This document shows, one piece after another, positions 39,430-48,089 of a stretch of 64,000 nucleotides of DNA. The notes below the pieces were generated by a model. The model was given only the letters and a program-made list of their open reading frames with translations, made no database searches and was not told where the DNA came from. The position numbers were made by a program, and so were the translations under genes. The stretch is from positions 434,001-498,000 of the forward strand of contig FZQZ01000001.1 of the NCBI GenBank assembly GCA_900199555.1, read 5' to 3'. Numbering within the stretch: position 1 is the first letter of the stretch; each line of letters begins with the position of its first letter. This stretch comes from Prevotellaceae bacterium MN60. Its GTDB lineage: Bacteria; Bacteroidota; Bacteroidia; Bacteroidales; Bacteroidaceae.

Positions 39430-42400
39430 GTGAAATATAAACTATCAACCCTAATAATTCTCTGCTGGTATGGAATCATGCTGGCAAGTGCTCAAAGCAC
39501 TACTCTCACAGCACATATAATGGACGCAGAAACAGGCGATGCATTAGAGAAGGCAACCTCGCAACTGTATCGTATCAGCAACAGACAAGGACACAACGAC
39601 ACAACGTTTGTATCGGGCAAATTCTCAGATGCAAACGGCAACATATCGTTCAACAACATCAAGGCGGGCAACTATCTGCTGCGCATTACATTTCTTGGAT
39701 ATAAAACCGAAAACAAAAGCTTTCGCGCTAATGGCAACGAGGCAGTGGCATTGGGCAGAATAAGAATGCAGGCTGATGCCCACCAACTGAAGGAGACTGT
39801 GGTAACGGCCAACCTGGCAAAGATGCTGGTGAAAGACGACACAGTGGTATATAATGCCGATGCCTTCAGAGTGCCTGAAGGGAGCGTTATCGAGGCACTG
39901 GTAGAGGCACTACCTGGTGCAAAGATTGATGACGACGGAAAGGTGAGCATCAATGGTAAAAGTGTCAAGAAATTCAAGATGGACGGGCGCGACTTCATGA
40001 CAGGTAACAACGATGCGGTAATGAAGAACCTGCCTTCGTATGTGGTAGATCAGGTGAAGGCTTACGAAGAGAAGAGCGACCTTGCAAGAATGACGGGACT
40101 GGATGATGGCAACGACGACTTTGTGCTGGAATTTACAACCAAGAAGAGTGCACGAAAAGGCTTGCAAGCCAATCCGGATATCGGTATAGGTACTGAGGGG
40201 CGCTATGGCATCAGACTGACAGCCATGAAGCCCTTCGGAGATATGCGCTACACCTTTATGGGTAATGCTAACAATGTGAACGACCGTAACTTCTCAGGAA
40301 GAGGAGGAAGAGGACGTGGCAACGGACAGGGACAACGAGAGACAAAAACAGCTGCGCTGGATGCAAGCTACGAGAATAAGAAAGTGAAATGGAGCGGACG
40401 CGTGACATGGAATCATGGTGATGCAGACAACTGGAACAGGACAGCATCGGAGAGCTTCGTCAATACGCGTGGTGGTGCATTTTCAAACAGTGTCAGCCAG
40501 AGCTATTCGCGCAACAACAACTGGACGGGCAACATGAATCTGCAATGGACTATCGACCCCGTCACTACCCTATCGTTTCGCCCAGATGTGAGTTATCAGA
40601 CTAGTGACAGCCGTGACTTCTCTACCTCGGCAGCCTTTAATGCCGACCCCTATCTGCATGTGAGCGACCCACTGAGCAACGAAGGATTACTGGAGATGCA
40701 GAAGAAATGCTTGGCAGTAAACAGCAGACAGAATAAAGGACTGGGATATAACGACAACACGAACGTCAATGCCCAGCTGCAGATCTATCGCAGACTGGGA
40801 GCAAATGGTCGTAATATCGCCCTAAGCTCACAACTGAGCTATCGCGATGGCAACAGTCAGAATGCCAGTCTCTCAGCCGTTCATCTGTATCAGGAGAAGA
40901 AAAAATACTCGGATGAGGACTCTACTTATCAGACAAATCGCTATACCAATTCGGCTAACCACCAGTTAAGCTATTCGCTGGGCTTTACCTATACAGAGCC
41001 TCTGCTGCTGTTCAAGACACAGGAGGAGAACGAGATGATGGGTATGCCAGGAATGCCACAGATGGGTGGTTCTATGGGAGGAAGAAACAATGGTGGTCGT
41101 AATCGTGGCAGAAGAAACTTCGGACAGCAGGGAATCTTTCTACAACTAAACTATCGCTATCGCTATAGTTATCAGAAAAACGACCCTTCTACATACGACT
41201 TTCCCGACTATAGCGACGAGGCCTTTGCCAGCGTGCTACAAGACTATCGCCAATGGGCGGCACTCTTTGGATTCTTGGAGAATCCCTACGAATCATATCT
41301 CAGCAAAGACCTTACTCGCTATTCAGAGCGCACAGAATATGGTCATAACGCTGATGTCCAGCTACGCTTTATCCGCAACAAGGTGAACCTGAGCATGGGT
41401 GTATCCTTCCAACCAGAAAAGTCGCACTATGTACAACAGTATCTGGGCGTACCCATAGATACGGTGAGAACGGTAACCAACGTATCTCCTACCATGGATA
41501 TGCGTGTGCGCTTTAATCAGCAGACCAACCTACAGGTAAACTTCCGCGCTCAGACACAACAGCCGAATATCACCCAACTACTCGACATCTACGATGATAC
41601 CAATCCATTGAGCATCACAATGGGTAATCCCGGACTGAAGCCCTCGCTCACCACTAATCTGCGTGCCAACTTCCAGATGATGCGACAGACGCAGTTTGTG
41701 ACCGACAGCCTGGGTATGCAGATACCCAAGAACCAGCGCCACTGGAGCTTTAACGTGAATGGTTCTTGGCAAACCACCAGCAACTCGATAGGTAATATTG
41801 TAACGTATAACGAGAAAACAGGTGGCCGCATCACACGACCAGAGAATATCAATGGTAACTGGAATGCCTCTCTGAACATGAGCTTCAACATAGGACTCGA
41901 CACACTGAACCGTTGGGACTTTAGCGGTTCTATCGACGGACGCTACGACCATCGCATAGGATATGTGAATCTGAATCGCACAGCAGAGCCAGACCGCAAC
42001 GTAACCCATACCTATAACCTCTCACCATCCGTATCGCTCAGTTATCGTAACTCGTGGCTCAGCTTCTCGCTGAACAGTCGCACCACCTATGCACGAACAG
42101 AAAACCGTCTGCAGGCATCTAACAACCTGACAACGTGGAACTATTCGTATGGTGGTAATACAAAGATAACCTTCCCGTGGGGCACCAACCTGAGCACCGA
42201 CTTCCACGTATTCAGCAAGCGCGGCTATAGCGATGCCACACTGAACACAGACGAACTGATATGGAATGCACAGCTATCGCATAGCTTCTTGCGTGGCAAA
42301 CCACTAACCATCATGTTGCAGTGGTATGATATCCTGCACGAGCAGACCAACTTCTCGCGCATGGTCAATGCCAATGGTTGGCGCGACCAAGAGGTCAACG

Positions 42401-42576
42401 CCATCACCAGTTATGCCATGCTGCACGTAAGCTATCGCCTGAACCTCTTTGGAGGCGACAACAACCGTGGCGGACGTGGCAGATGGGGTAACGGGCCACG
42501 CGGTGGATTCGGTGGAGGTCCCGGTGGTATGCCTGGAGGTGGCCCTGGCGGATTTGGTGGCGGAATGCCATTCTAG
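39430..42576 (+). CDS. TonB-dependent-receptor-like outer-membrane protein (OMP_b-brl_3)
   Basis: 1048 residues from the GTG at 39430, which gives a proper signal peptide (KYKLSTLIILCWYGIMLASA); an in-frame TTG at 39376 lies in promoter-like text. After the signal come a carboxypeptidase-D regulatory-like beta sandwich (about 25-105), a plug-like domain (about 110-225; VTANLAKMLVKDDTVVYNAD) and a long barrel. A Gly/Arg-rich loop (GRGGRGRGNGQGQR, about 295) and a Gly-rich C-terminus ending GGMPF are unusual. The family imports metal chelates or other nutrients; its place after the haem/imelysin operon points to metal uptake. Confidence 0.85.
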   Translation: MKYKLSTLIILCWYGIMLASAQSTTLTAHIMDAETGDALEKATSQLYRISNRQGHNDTTFVSGKFSDANGNISFNNIKAGNYLLRITFLGYKTENKSFRANGNEAVALGRIRMQADAHQLKETVVTANLAKMLVKDDTVVYNADAFRVPEGSVIEALVEALPGAKIDDDGKVSINGKSVKKFKMDGRDFMTGNNDAVMKNLPSYVVDQVKAYEEKSDLARMTGLDDGNDDFVLEFTTKKSARKGLQANPDIGIGTEGRYGIRLTAMKPFGDMRYTFMGNANNVNDRNFSGRGGRGRGNGQGQRETKTAALDASYENKKVKWSGRVTWNHGDADNWNRTASESFVNTRGGAFSNSVSQSYSRNNNWTGNMNLQWTIDPVTTLSFRPDVSYQTSDSRDFSTSAAFNADPYLHVSDPLSNEGLLEMQKKCLAVNSRQNKGLGYNDNTNVNAQLQIYRRLGANGRNIALSSQLSYRDGNSQNASLSAVHLYQEKKKYSDEDSTYQTNRYTNSANHQLSYSLGFTYTEPLLLFKTQEENEMMGMPGMPQMGGSMGGRNNGGRNRGRRNFGQQGIFLQLNYRYRYSYQKNDPSTYDFPDYSDEAFASVLQDYRQWAALFGFLENPYESYLSKDLTRYSERTEYGHNADVQLRFIRNKVNLSMGVSFQPEKSHYVQQYLGVPIDTVRTVTNVSPTMDMRVRFNQQTNLQVNFRAQTQQPNITQLLDIYDDTNPLSITMGNPGLKPSLTTNLRANFQMMRQTQFVTDSLGMQIPKNQRHWSFNVNGSWQTTSNSIGNIVTYNEKTGGRITRPENINGNWNASLNMSFNIGLDTLNRWDFSGSIDGRYDHRIGYVNLNRTAEPDRNVTHTYNLSPSVSLSYRNSWLSFSLNSRTTYARTENRLQASNNLTTWNYSYGGNTKITFPWGTNLSTDFHVFSKRGYSDATLNTDELIWNAQLSHSFLRGKPLTIMLQWYDILHEQTNFSRMVNANGWRDQEVNAITSYAMLHVSYRLNLFGGDNNRGGRGRWGNGPRGGFGGGPGGMPGGGPGGFGGGMPF

Positions 42577-42596
42577 CAAAAAAGTAAATAAGCTAC

Positions 42597-42627
42597 TTGC
42601 TTTTTCAAAAGATAATATGTATCTTTG
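42597..42627 (+). promoter_or_regulatory. Promoter of the DUF3791-DUF3990 operon
   Basis: TTG at 42597-42599, 20 bases, TATCTTTG at 42620-42627, 29 bases before the ATG. Confidence 0.75.
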
Positions 42628-42656
42628 CAGCAGAATAATAAAAAACTATAAAGAAT

Positions 42657-42878
42657 ATGGCAGCACCAGTGCTTAATAAGATAGAATATATTATCCTGCT
42701 CGTGACGGCATTTGCCGCTCAAAGCAAGATTTCGGAGGCACAAGCCTATCGTTATCTAAGTCGATATGGTGCGCTTGCCCTGTGTGAGAAGCATTATGGC
42801 ATTATGCATACGCTCTCACTTGCCGAAAATGTTCAAACACTACAAGAATATTGTCAACGAAAAGGAGGCACATTATGA
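42657..42878 (+). CDS. DUF3791 small protein (antitoxin-like)
   Basis: 73 residues. The sequence NKIEYIILLVTAFAAQSKIS, the segment AYRYLSRYGALALCEKHYG and the ending matching the LHT region fit DUF3791, a helical family found beside DUF3990 genes. Small size, position first in the operon, and an ATGA overlap with the DUF3990 gene fit an antitoxin that must be made before its toxin. The role is inferred from the pairing, not from a known activity. Confidence 0.75.
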   Translation: MAAPVLNKIEYIILLVTAFAAQSKISEAQAYRYLSRYGALALCEKHYGIMHTLSLAENVQTLQEYCQRKGGTL

Positions 42879-43345
42879 AACTCTATCACGGCTCCACTAT
42901 TGATATTGAGCGCATAGATCTTACAATGTCAAAACCGAACAAGGATTTCGGACGTGCTTTCTATCTATCTGAAGACGAACAGCAAGCATTAGAGATGGCC
43001 CAATTTCGGGCTGAGTTCGAAGACACCAATCCTGTGGTCAATGTCTATCAGTTTGACGAGAAGCTCTTTCAAGAATTTCACTACAAACGCTTTGAAGGTT
43101 ACACCGAAGAGTGGGCACATTTTGTCTATGACCATCGCGTAGAACCACAGGGACTTACGCTCCATGATTATGATATAGTTTATGGTCCGATTGCCGACGA
43201 TCGTATTGGAGCACAAATTACACGTTTCAAACAAGGTTATATTACCTTTGACGAGTTTTTGCGTCGTATTCAGTATATTAAAGGTATTACTTTCCAATAT
43301 GCCTTCTGTACTCAGCGGGCTATTGATAAACTCCAGAAGCTATGA
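42875..43345 (+). CDS. DUF3990 protein (ADP-ribosyltransferase-like toxin candidate)
   Basis: 156 residues from ATG 42875, four-base overlap with the previous gene and a strong Shine-Dalgarno (aaaggagg). Motifs MKLYHGSTIDIE (H-G/S), DFGRAFYLSEDEQQALEMA (an F-G-x-G/A-F-Y-L motif) and GPIADDRI recall the ADP-ribosyltransferase fold of RES/DUF3990-type toxins that use NAD. An earlier TTG (42851) would lie inside the upstream gene. Toxicity is inferred from family and operon structure. Confidence 0.8.
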   Translation: MKLYHGSTIDIERIDLTMSKPNKDFGRAFYLSEDEQQALEMAQFRAEFEDTNPVVNVYQFDEKLFQEFHYKRFEGYTEEWAHFVYDHRVEPQGLTLHDYDIVYGPIADDRIGAQITRFKQGYITFDEFLRRIQYIKGITFQYAFCTQRAIDKLQKL

Positions 43346-43575
43346 ACGTATCGCAAGAAGAATTTCAGAATATGAAAGAAGAGATTGTTAAGGATCTCAT
43401 TGCCCGAATCATGGAAGAGTATGGATTCACGATGCAACAAGCTTTTGATGTTGTCTATACTTCCAACTTATTCGAGAAACTTAGTGAGCCTAAGACTGGT
43501 CTCTATTTCCAATCTTCGGGCTACGTTTACAGTATCCTTGACAGCGAATTGAAAAAAGCGAAGGAAGTTAACTGA
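43342..43575 (+). CDS. Small third gene of the DUF3791-DUF3990 operon
   Basis: 77 residues, acidic and mostly helical (QEEFQNMKEEIVKDLIARIM; FTMQQAFDVVYTSNLFEKL; GLYFQSSGYVYSIL). I cannot assign it to a named family with confidence; proteins of this look follow DUF3990-type genes in Bacteroidales. It overlaps the DUF3990 gene by four bases (atga) and so is translationally coupled. It could be a second antitoxin or an adaptor. The small RNA copy A starts 42 bases downstream. Confidence 0.7.
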   Translation: MNVSQEEFQNMKEEIVKDLIARIMEEYGFTMQQAFDVVYTSNLFEKLSEPKTGLYFQSSGYVYSILDSELKKAKEVN

Positions 43576-43576
43576 A

Positions 43577-43611
43577 TTTTTGGAAGTTTTCAGAAAAACT
43601 TTCTATCTTTG
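43577..43611 (+). promoter_or_regulatory. Promoter of small RNA copy A
   Basis: TTTTTG at 43577-43582, 21 bases, TATCTTTG at 43604-43611. It begins directly after the stop codon of the third operon gene. Confidence 0.65.
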
Positions 43612-43616
43612 CAACG

Positions 43617-43720
43617 TCAAATAGCTTATTTGACTATCCGGGTAAGTTTCCCGAGAGGGCAAGCCGTATACGTCACTACCCAAATAAAAAACCGCATGTT
43701 ATATGCGGTTTTTGTTGTTT
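43617..43720 (+). ncRNA. Candidate small RNA, copy A
   Basis: From the presumed start at about 43617: hairpin gtcaaata / tatttgac, the segment ctatccggg, a seven-base loop and cccgagagggcaag, an 11-base variable segment, conserved actacccaaataa, then terminator stem aaaaaccgcat / atgcggttttt and ttgttgttt. It shares element order, promoter and terminator core with copy B (24203-24306, opposite strand), while loops and the 11-base segment differ. An 89-residue ORF across it is not kept because copy B does not preserve it. I do not recognise the RNA family. Confidence 0.65.
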
Positions 43721-43946
43721 ATAATTACATCGTTTATTTGCGAAAGCGGTTCATCATCATCTTAAAATCATGGACAGTCCCTCTGATTCATGTAAATAAA
43801 TGCCTGAAGAAAATTTTTGCTAGAAAAAAGTCTTCACCTTCACGCGCATCTTTATATACCATAGTGTGTTACGTGTGAATAGTATTTTTAGTCTGTCTCG
43901 GCATTCGTATCAGGCTGTCTTCATTCTGTATCAGTCTAGCCCTGCT

Positions 43947-43988
43947 CTGAATTAGCCTAACTCAGCGCTGAATTAGCTACACTCAGCG
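43947..43988. repeat. 21-base tandem duplication
   Basis: Two adjacent 21-base units beginning ctgaattagc and ending actcagcg (43947-43967 and 43968-43988) differ only in the middle. They lie in the gene-free stretch 43721-44534, which otherwise holds the repeats listed next and no credible ORF. Confidence 0.75.
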
Positions 43989-44142
43989 CCCAATCAGTTA
44001 CTTTCGAACCTCAATAGTTATTGTATTGTACCTCGAAACAGCTGTATTCGGAGTTGAATGTAGCCCACTACTAACCTTCCTCCACTGGGGGAGGAAAACT
44101 CTCCGTAAAGTGTCGTCAAACTTTTTGTAGCATTGAAACGGA

Positions 44143-44233
44143 GCCACTTTAGCACTGGAATAGTGCCTGTTTTGGACGTCGATATAGTCTATTTTGCCTT
44201 GCAATAGTGGCACTATTCCGATGCTAAAGTGGC
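44143..44233. repeat. Long inverted repeat with 25-base arms
   Basis: Arm gccactttagcactggaata with continuation gtgcc (44143-44167) and its inverse (44209-44233) differ at two bases and enclose 41 bases. It could be a strong hairpin or the pair of ends of a very small non-autonomous element. No ORF inside. Confidence 0.8.
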
Positions 44234-44245
44234 ACTATTCAAGGA

Positions 44246-44395
44246 GATTCCGAAAAAACTGCTATATTTTTATTCCGAAAGTACACGAAAATAACGAATG
44301 CAACGCCACACTTCGCACCTTTAGGTCGAAGAAAAATACGAAAACTAAAATTTTCGTTCTTTTTGTCTTTTTTGTTTTTTTCGGAATTAAGAAGA
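44246..44395. repeat. AT-rich dispersed intergenic repeat, copy 2 (inverted)
   Basis: The reverse complement matches 1396-1500 in two blocks: 44341-44391 matches 1396-1432 and 44272-44298 matches 1464-1487, the latter with 20 identical bases in a row (attccgaaagtacacgaaaa on this strand). Between the blocks this copy has a different segment (44299-44340), part of which recurs at 34005-34026. Confidence 0.7.
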
Positions 44396-44402
44396 AAAAA
44401 CA

Positions 44403-44494
44403 ATATACGCCACGCACAGAATTGTACGTGGCGTATATACTGAAAAACACTATTCACGCGTAAGGCGCTATAGCACATAGAGTTGTGCGTGAAT
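44403..44494. repeat. Two adjacent hairpins
   Basis: Hairpin 1: perfect 12-base arms atatacgccacg (44403-44414) and cgtggcgtatat (44427-44438). Hairpin 2: arms attcacgc (44452-44459) and gcgtgaat (44487-44494). The second lies 41 bases past the sulP stop on the minus strand and could end that transcript. Confidence 0.6.
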
Positions 44495-44534
44495 GTGAAG
44501 AGTATTTGCAAGCAAAAACTTTCTATACCAAAGC

Positions 44535-46214
44535 TTATGCCTCTACAATCTCGCGAGCACGAGCCAATGCCAAATCAATATGGTTGCAGATATTCTCTTT
44601 ACCCAAGAGTGCGTCGAAGTTGTTGCGTCTCAGTACGGCATCAACTTTCTCGTTGACACCAGAGAGCACAACCGTGATGCCTTCCTTCTGACTTGTCAGA
44701 CACATATTCTCTAAGTTGTGCAGACCTGTAGAGTCAATAAATGGAACCTTACGCATACGGATGATGCGTACCTTGGGCTTATGACCGAAAGGTGCCACAA
44801 TATCCTCAAAACGGTTACCAGCACCAAAGAAGTAAGGGCCGTTAATCTCGTACACCTCTACATGTTCGGGAATGGTAAGATGCTCCAAATTACCACGCTC
44901 CATATCTGCATCCTCGTTGAGGTCAATCTCGTCGAGTACGGCACGTACCTCGGTGGTCTCAGCCATACGACGCATAAAGAGCAGACAAGCACAAACGAGT
45001 CCGAACTCGATAGCGATGGTGAGGTCGAAGATGATGGTGAGGAAGAAGGTCAACAACAATACAGTGACATCGCTCTTAGGATTGCGCATCATTGCCAAGA
45101 ACGAGCGCCAGCCACTCATACCATAGCTGACAACGACCAGTACACCCGCCAGACAAGCCATCGGAATATACTGAGCCAACGGCATGAGGAACAAGAAGAT
45201 GAGCAACAATACTACGGCATGCACGATACCTGCAACAGGGGTACGTCCACCATTGTTGATATTAGTCATGGTACGGGCAATAGCACCTGTAGCAGGAATA
45301 CCGCCAAAGAGAGGTGATGCGATATTAGCGATACCCTGACCAATCAACTCAGTGTTAGAGTTGTGGTGGTCGCCAATAACACCATCAGCCACCGTAGCAG
45401 AAAGCAATGACTCGATAGCTCCCAAAACGGCAATCGTCACAGCAGGACCAACCAAGCCTTTGATGGTTTCCCAAGAGAGCTCAGGAACTACTGCACCAGG
45501 CAATGTAGAGTTGATGCTAAAGCGATCGCCAATGGTTTCGATAGAGGTGACGCCTGCATACTGCTTCAACAGCAATACGGCTACTGTCATCACGATGATA
45601 GCTACCAGAGAGCCAGGAATCTTCTTAGAGAAACGAGGTGTGATAGCGATGATAAACACGCTGACAATACCCACCAGAGCGCTCCACCAGTCGATGCTAC
45701 CTATATTATATATATAGGCGCCCCACTTCTCTACGAAGTCAGAGGGTACTTGGTCAATCTGCATACCCAGCAGGTCTTTCACCTGCGTAGTAAAGATGGT
45801 GACAGCGATACCACTGGTAAAACCTACCACAATGGGATAAGGAATGTACTTGATGATGGTGCCCAAGCGGAGTACACCCAGTAAGATAAGGAATACGCCA
45901 GCCATCAGTGTGGCAACGGTGAGCCCCTGAATACCATACTGTTGGATGATGCCATACACAATAACGATGAAGGCACCCGTAGGACCTCCAATCTGTACCT
46001 TACTACCTCCGAAGAGCGAAATAAACAAGCCAGCGACGATGGCGGTGATAATGCCTTTCTCAGGTGATACACCACTGGCGATACCGAAGGCGATAGCCAA
46101 CGGAAGTGCAACGATACCCACAATCAGTCCGGCCATCAAGTCGGCTACGAAAGTCTTGCGATCATAGTTCTTGATGGCCGAAAAGAATTTAGGCTTAAAA
46201 TCTAATGTCTTCAA
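44535..46214 (-). CDS. SulP-family anion transporter with STAS domain
   Basis: 559 residues: a membrane domain of about 12-14 helices (about 25-420) with family motifs GLIVGIVALPLAIAFGIASG (29-48) and GGIPATGAIARTMTNINNGG (about 300-320), then a C-terminal cytoplasmic STAS domain (about 440-555; PFIDSTGLHNLENM). The family carries sulphate, bicarbonate or dicarboxylates. It is separated by 86 bases from mscL upstream on the same strand, so co-transcription is possible. Confidence 0.94.
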   Translation of the reverse strand: MKTLDFKPKFFSAIKNYDRKTFVADLMAGLIVGIVALPLAIAFGIASGVSPEKGIITAIVAGLFISLFGGSKVQIGGPTGAFIVIVYGIIQQYGIQGLTVATLMAGVFLILLGVLRLGTIIKYIPYPIVVGFTSGIAVTIFTTQVKDLLGMQIDQVPSDFVEKWGAYIYNIGSIDWWSALVGIVSVFIIAITPRFSKKIPGSLVAIIVMTVAVLLLKQYAGVTSIETIGDRFSINSTLPGAVVPELSWETIKGLVGPAVTIAVLGAIESLLSATVADGVIGDHHNSNTELIGQGIANIASPLFGGIPATGAIARTMTNINNGGRTPVAGIVHAVVLLLIFLFLMPLAQYIPMACLAGVLVVVSYGMSGWRSFLAMMRNPKSDVTVLLLTFFLTIIFDLTIAIEFGLVCACLLFMRRMAETTEVRAVLDEIDLNEDADMERGNLEHLTIPEHVEVYEINGPYFFGAGNRFEDIVAPFGHKPKVRIIRMRKVPFIDSTGLHNLENMCLTSQKEGITVVLSGVNEKVDAVLRRNNFDALLGKENICNHIDLALARAREIVEA

Positions 46215-46300
46215 TTCTATTACCTTTTATTATTTAAACTTATTAATTAACCAATGACAAATTGTTTTCCTCTTGCTTATCTTTTCCCCAACTCTTTGGG

Positions 46301-46684
46301 TTATTTCTGCTTCAGCAGATCACGAATTTCTGCCAGCAGTTCCTCCTGCGTGGGACCCTTAGGAGCCTCAGGAGCAGCGGGTTCCTGTTTCTTACGATTC
46401 AGCTTGTTGATACCCTTCAGCATCAGGAAGATACAGAAAGCAACAATCACGAAGTCGATAACACTTTGGACAAACTGTCCATAAGTAATGTTAGCCTCAC
46501 CGATAGTAGCCTTCAAGCCGGTGAAGTCGATACCACCAGTGAGCATACCGATAATCGGCATCAGAATGTCGTTGACCAGACTGGTAACAATCTTACCAAA
46601 GGCAGCACCAATGATAACACCTACTGCCATGTCCATCACGTTGCCTTTTACAGCAAACTCTTTGAATTCTTTAATGAAACCCAT
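46301..46684 (-). CDS. mscL: Large-conductance mechanosensitive channel
   Basis: 127 residues. An N-terminal helix [20 protein letters not shown] leads into the pore helix [20 protein letters not shown] (about 21-40), a periplasmic loop, the second helix (about 70-93) and a C-terminal helix [11 protein letters not shown]. It opens under membrane tension to release solutes on osmotic downshock. Length and motifs match the family. Confidence 0.97.
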   Translation of the reverse strand: MGFIKEFKEFAVKGNVMDMAVGVIIGAAFGKIVTSLVNDILMPIIGMLTGGIDFTGLKATIGEANITYGQFVQSVIDFVIVAFCIFLMLKGINKLNRKKQEPAAPEAPKGPTQEELLAEIRDLLKQK

Positions 46685-46842
46685 AACTTCAAATTTTTAA
46701 TTTAACGTTATATGTAAAAATTGCTATCTGCATTTTGCAATCTTGGCCTCTAAATGTCCGCATTTGGTATTTTTCGGCTCACAAATACACTTTTTTATTA
46801 TTATTAAGATTGATTTCAAGTGCAAATATAGATATTTTTTTG

Positions 46843-46850
46843 TAACTTTG
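46843..46850 (+). promoter_or_regulatory. -7 element of gapA
   Basis: TAACTTTG, 94 bases before the start codon, leaving a long leader. No clear -33 element. The remaining bases of the divergent mscL-gapA gap (46685-46842) hold A/T runs and no further recognisable site. Confidence 0.55.
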
Positions 46851-46944
46851 CGCTCGAAAACAGAAAAAAGTGCTCAGAAATGGGTATTTTTTGACTTTGA
46901 AAGCAAAATTGTAACTCATTTTTAATAAAAAGATTTAGTAAATT

Positions 46945-47970
46945 ATGACAAAAGTAGCAATTAACGGTTTCGGCCGTATCGGTCGCCTCGCTTTCCGTCA
47001 GATGTTCGAGGCTGAAGGTTATGAGGTAGTAGCAATCAACGACTTGACAAGTCCTAAGATGCTTGCACACCTGCTGAAGTATGACACCGCTCAGGGTGGT
47101 TTCTGCGGCAAGTTCGGTGAGAACAAGCACACTGTAGAGGCTGGTGAGGACTTCATCGTTGTTGATGGTAAGAAGATCACTATCTATGCTATTCCTAACG
47201 CTGCTGAGCTTCCTTGGGGTAAGCTGGACGTAGACGTTGTTCTGGAGTGCACAGGTTTCTACACTTCTAAGGAGAAGGCTTCTGCTCACCTGACAGCTGG
47301 TGCTAAGAAGGTTGTTATCTCTGCTCCTGCTGGTAACGATCTGCCTACTATCGTTTACAATGTAAACCACAAGACTCTGACTCCTGCTGACACCGTTATC
47401 TCAGCTGCTTCTTGCACAACAAACTGCTTGGCTCCTATGACCAAGGCTCTGAACGACCTCGCTCCAATCCAGAGCGGTATCATGACCACTGTTCACGCTT
47501 ACACTGGTGACCAGATGATCCTCGACGGTCCTCAGCGCAAGGGTGATGTTCAGCGCGCTCGTGCTGGTGCTCAGAACATCGTTCCTAACTCAACTGGTGC
47601 TGCTAAGGCTATCGGTCTCGTAATTCCTGAGCTGAACGGTAAGCTGATCGGTGCTGCTCAGCGCGTTCCAACTCCTACAGGTTCTACCACTATCCTGCAC
47701 GCTGTTGTTAAGGGTGATGTAACTGTAGAGAGCATCAACGCTGCCATGAAGGCTGCTCAGAACGAGAGCTTCGGTTACACTGAGGAGAAGCTGGTTTCTA
47801 GCGACATCATCGGTATGAAGTTCGGTTCACTCTTCGACGCTAACCAGACTATGGTAAGCAAGATGGAGGACGGCAACTCACTCGTACAGGTTGTTTCTTG
47901 GTACGACAATGAGAACTCTTACACTTCTCAGATGGTTCGCACCATTAAGTACCTCGCTGAGCTGAAATAA
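46945..47970 (+). CDS. gapA: Glyceraldehyde-3-phosphate dehydrogenase
   Basis: 341 residues. NAD-binding GFGRIGR near 8-14, catalytic Cys in [12 protein letters not shown] (about 152-163), catalytic His in [11 protein letters not shown] near 180, and [12 protein letters not shown] near 320. It catalyses the oxidative phosphorylation of glyceraldehyde-3-phosphate in glycolysis. Codon choice is very uniform (gct, ggt, aac, aag), as expected for one of the most highly expressed genes. A terminator follows. Confidence 0.98.
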   Translation: MTKVAINGFGRIGRLAFRQMFEAEGYEVVAINDLTSPKMLAHLLKYDTAQGGFCGKFGENKHTVEAGEDFIVVDGKKITIYAIPNAAELPWGKLDVDVVLECTGFYTSKEKASAHLTAGAKKVVISAPAGNDLPTIVYNVNHKTLTPADTVISAASCTTNCLAPMTKALNDLAPIQSGIMTTVHAYTGDQMILDGPQRKGDVQRARAGAQNIVPNSTGAAKAIGLVIPELNGKLIGAAQRVPTPTGSTTILHAVVKGDVTVESINAAMKAAQNESFGYTEEKLVSSDIIGMKFGSLFDANQTMVSKMEDGNSLVQVVSWYDNENSYTSQMVRTIKYLAELK

Positions 47971-47990
47971 TATCAGACAGATATATTGAA

Positions 47991-48024
47991 AAAGGCCATT
48001 CTGCTATGCAGGATGGCTTTTTTT
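47991..48024 (+). terminator. Terminator of gapA
   Basis: Stem aaaggccattctgc / gcaggatggcttt with one mismatch, a three-base loop, and a run of T. Confidence 0.85.
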
Positions 48025-48034
48025 GTATAAAAAA

Positions 48035-48066
48035 TTTGTTTTTTCGCTCGTTTATTCGTATCTTTG
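48035..48066 (+). promoter_or_regulatory. Promoter of miaA
   Basis: TTTG at 48035-48038, 20 bases, TATCTTTG at 48059-48066. Confidence 0.75.
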
Positions 48067-48089
48067 CCATCCACGAAGCAATCATATAG

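Noticed and set aside
43609..43878. 89-residue ORF over the small RNA
   Set aside because: It starts inside the promoter -7 region, and the second RNA copy does not keep the frame; stems and terminator explain the conservation better.
44178..44190. Word gtcgatatagtct shared by 44.18 kb and the small RNA copy B (24.25 kb)
   Set aside because: Only 12-13 bases, in the variable segment of the RNA, and not in copy A; probably chance.
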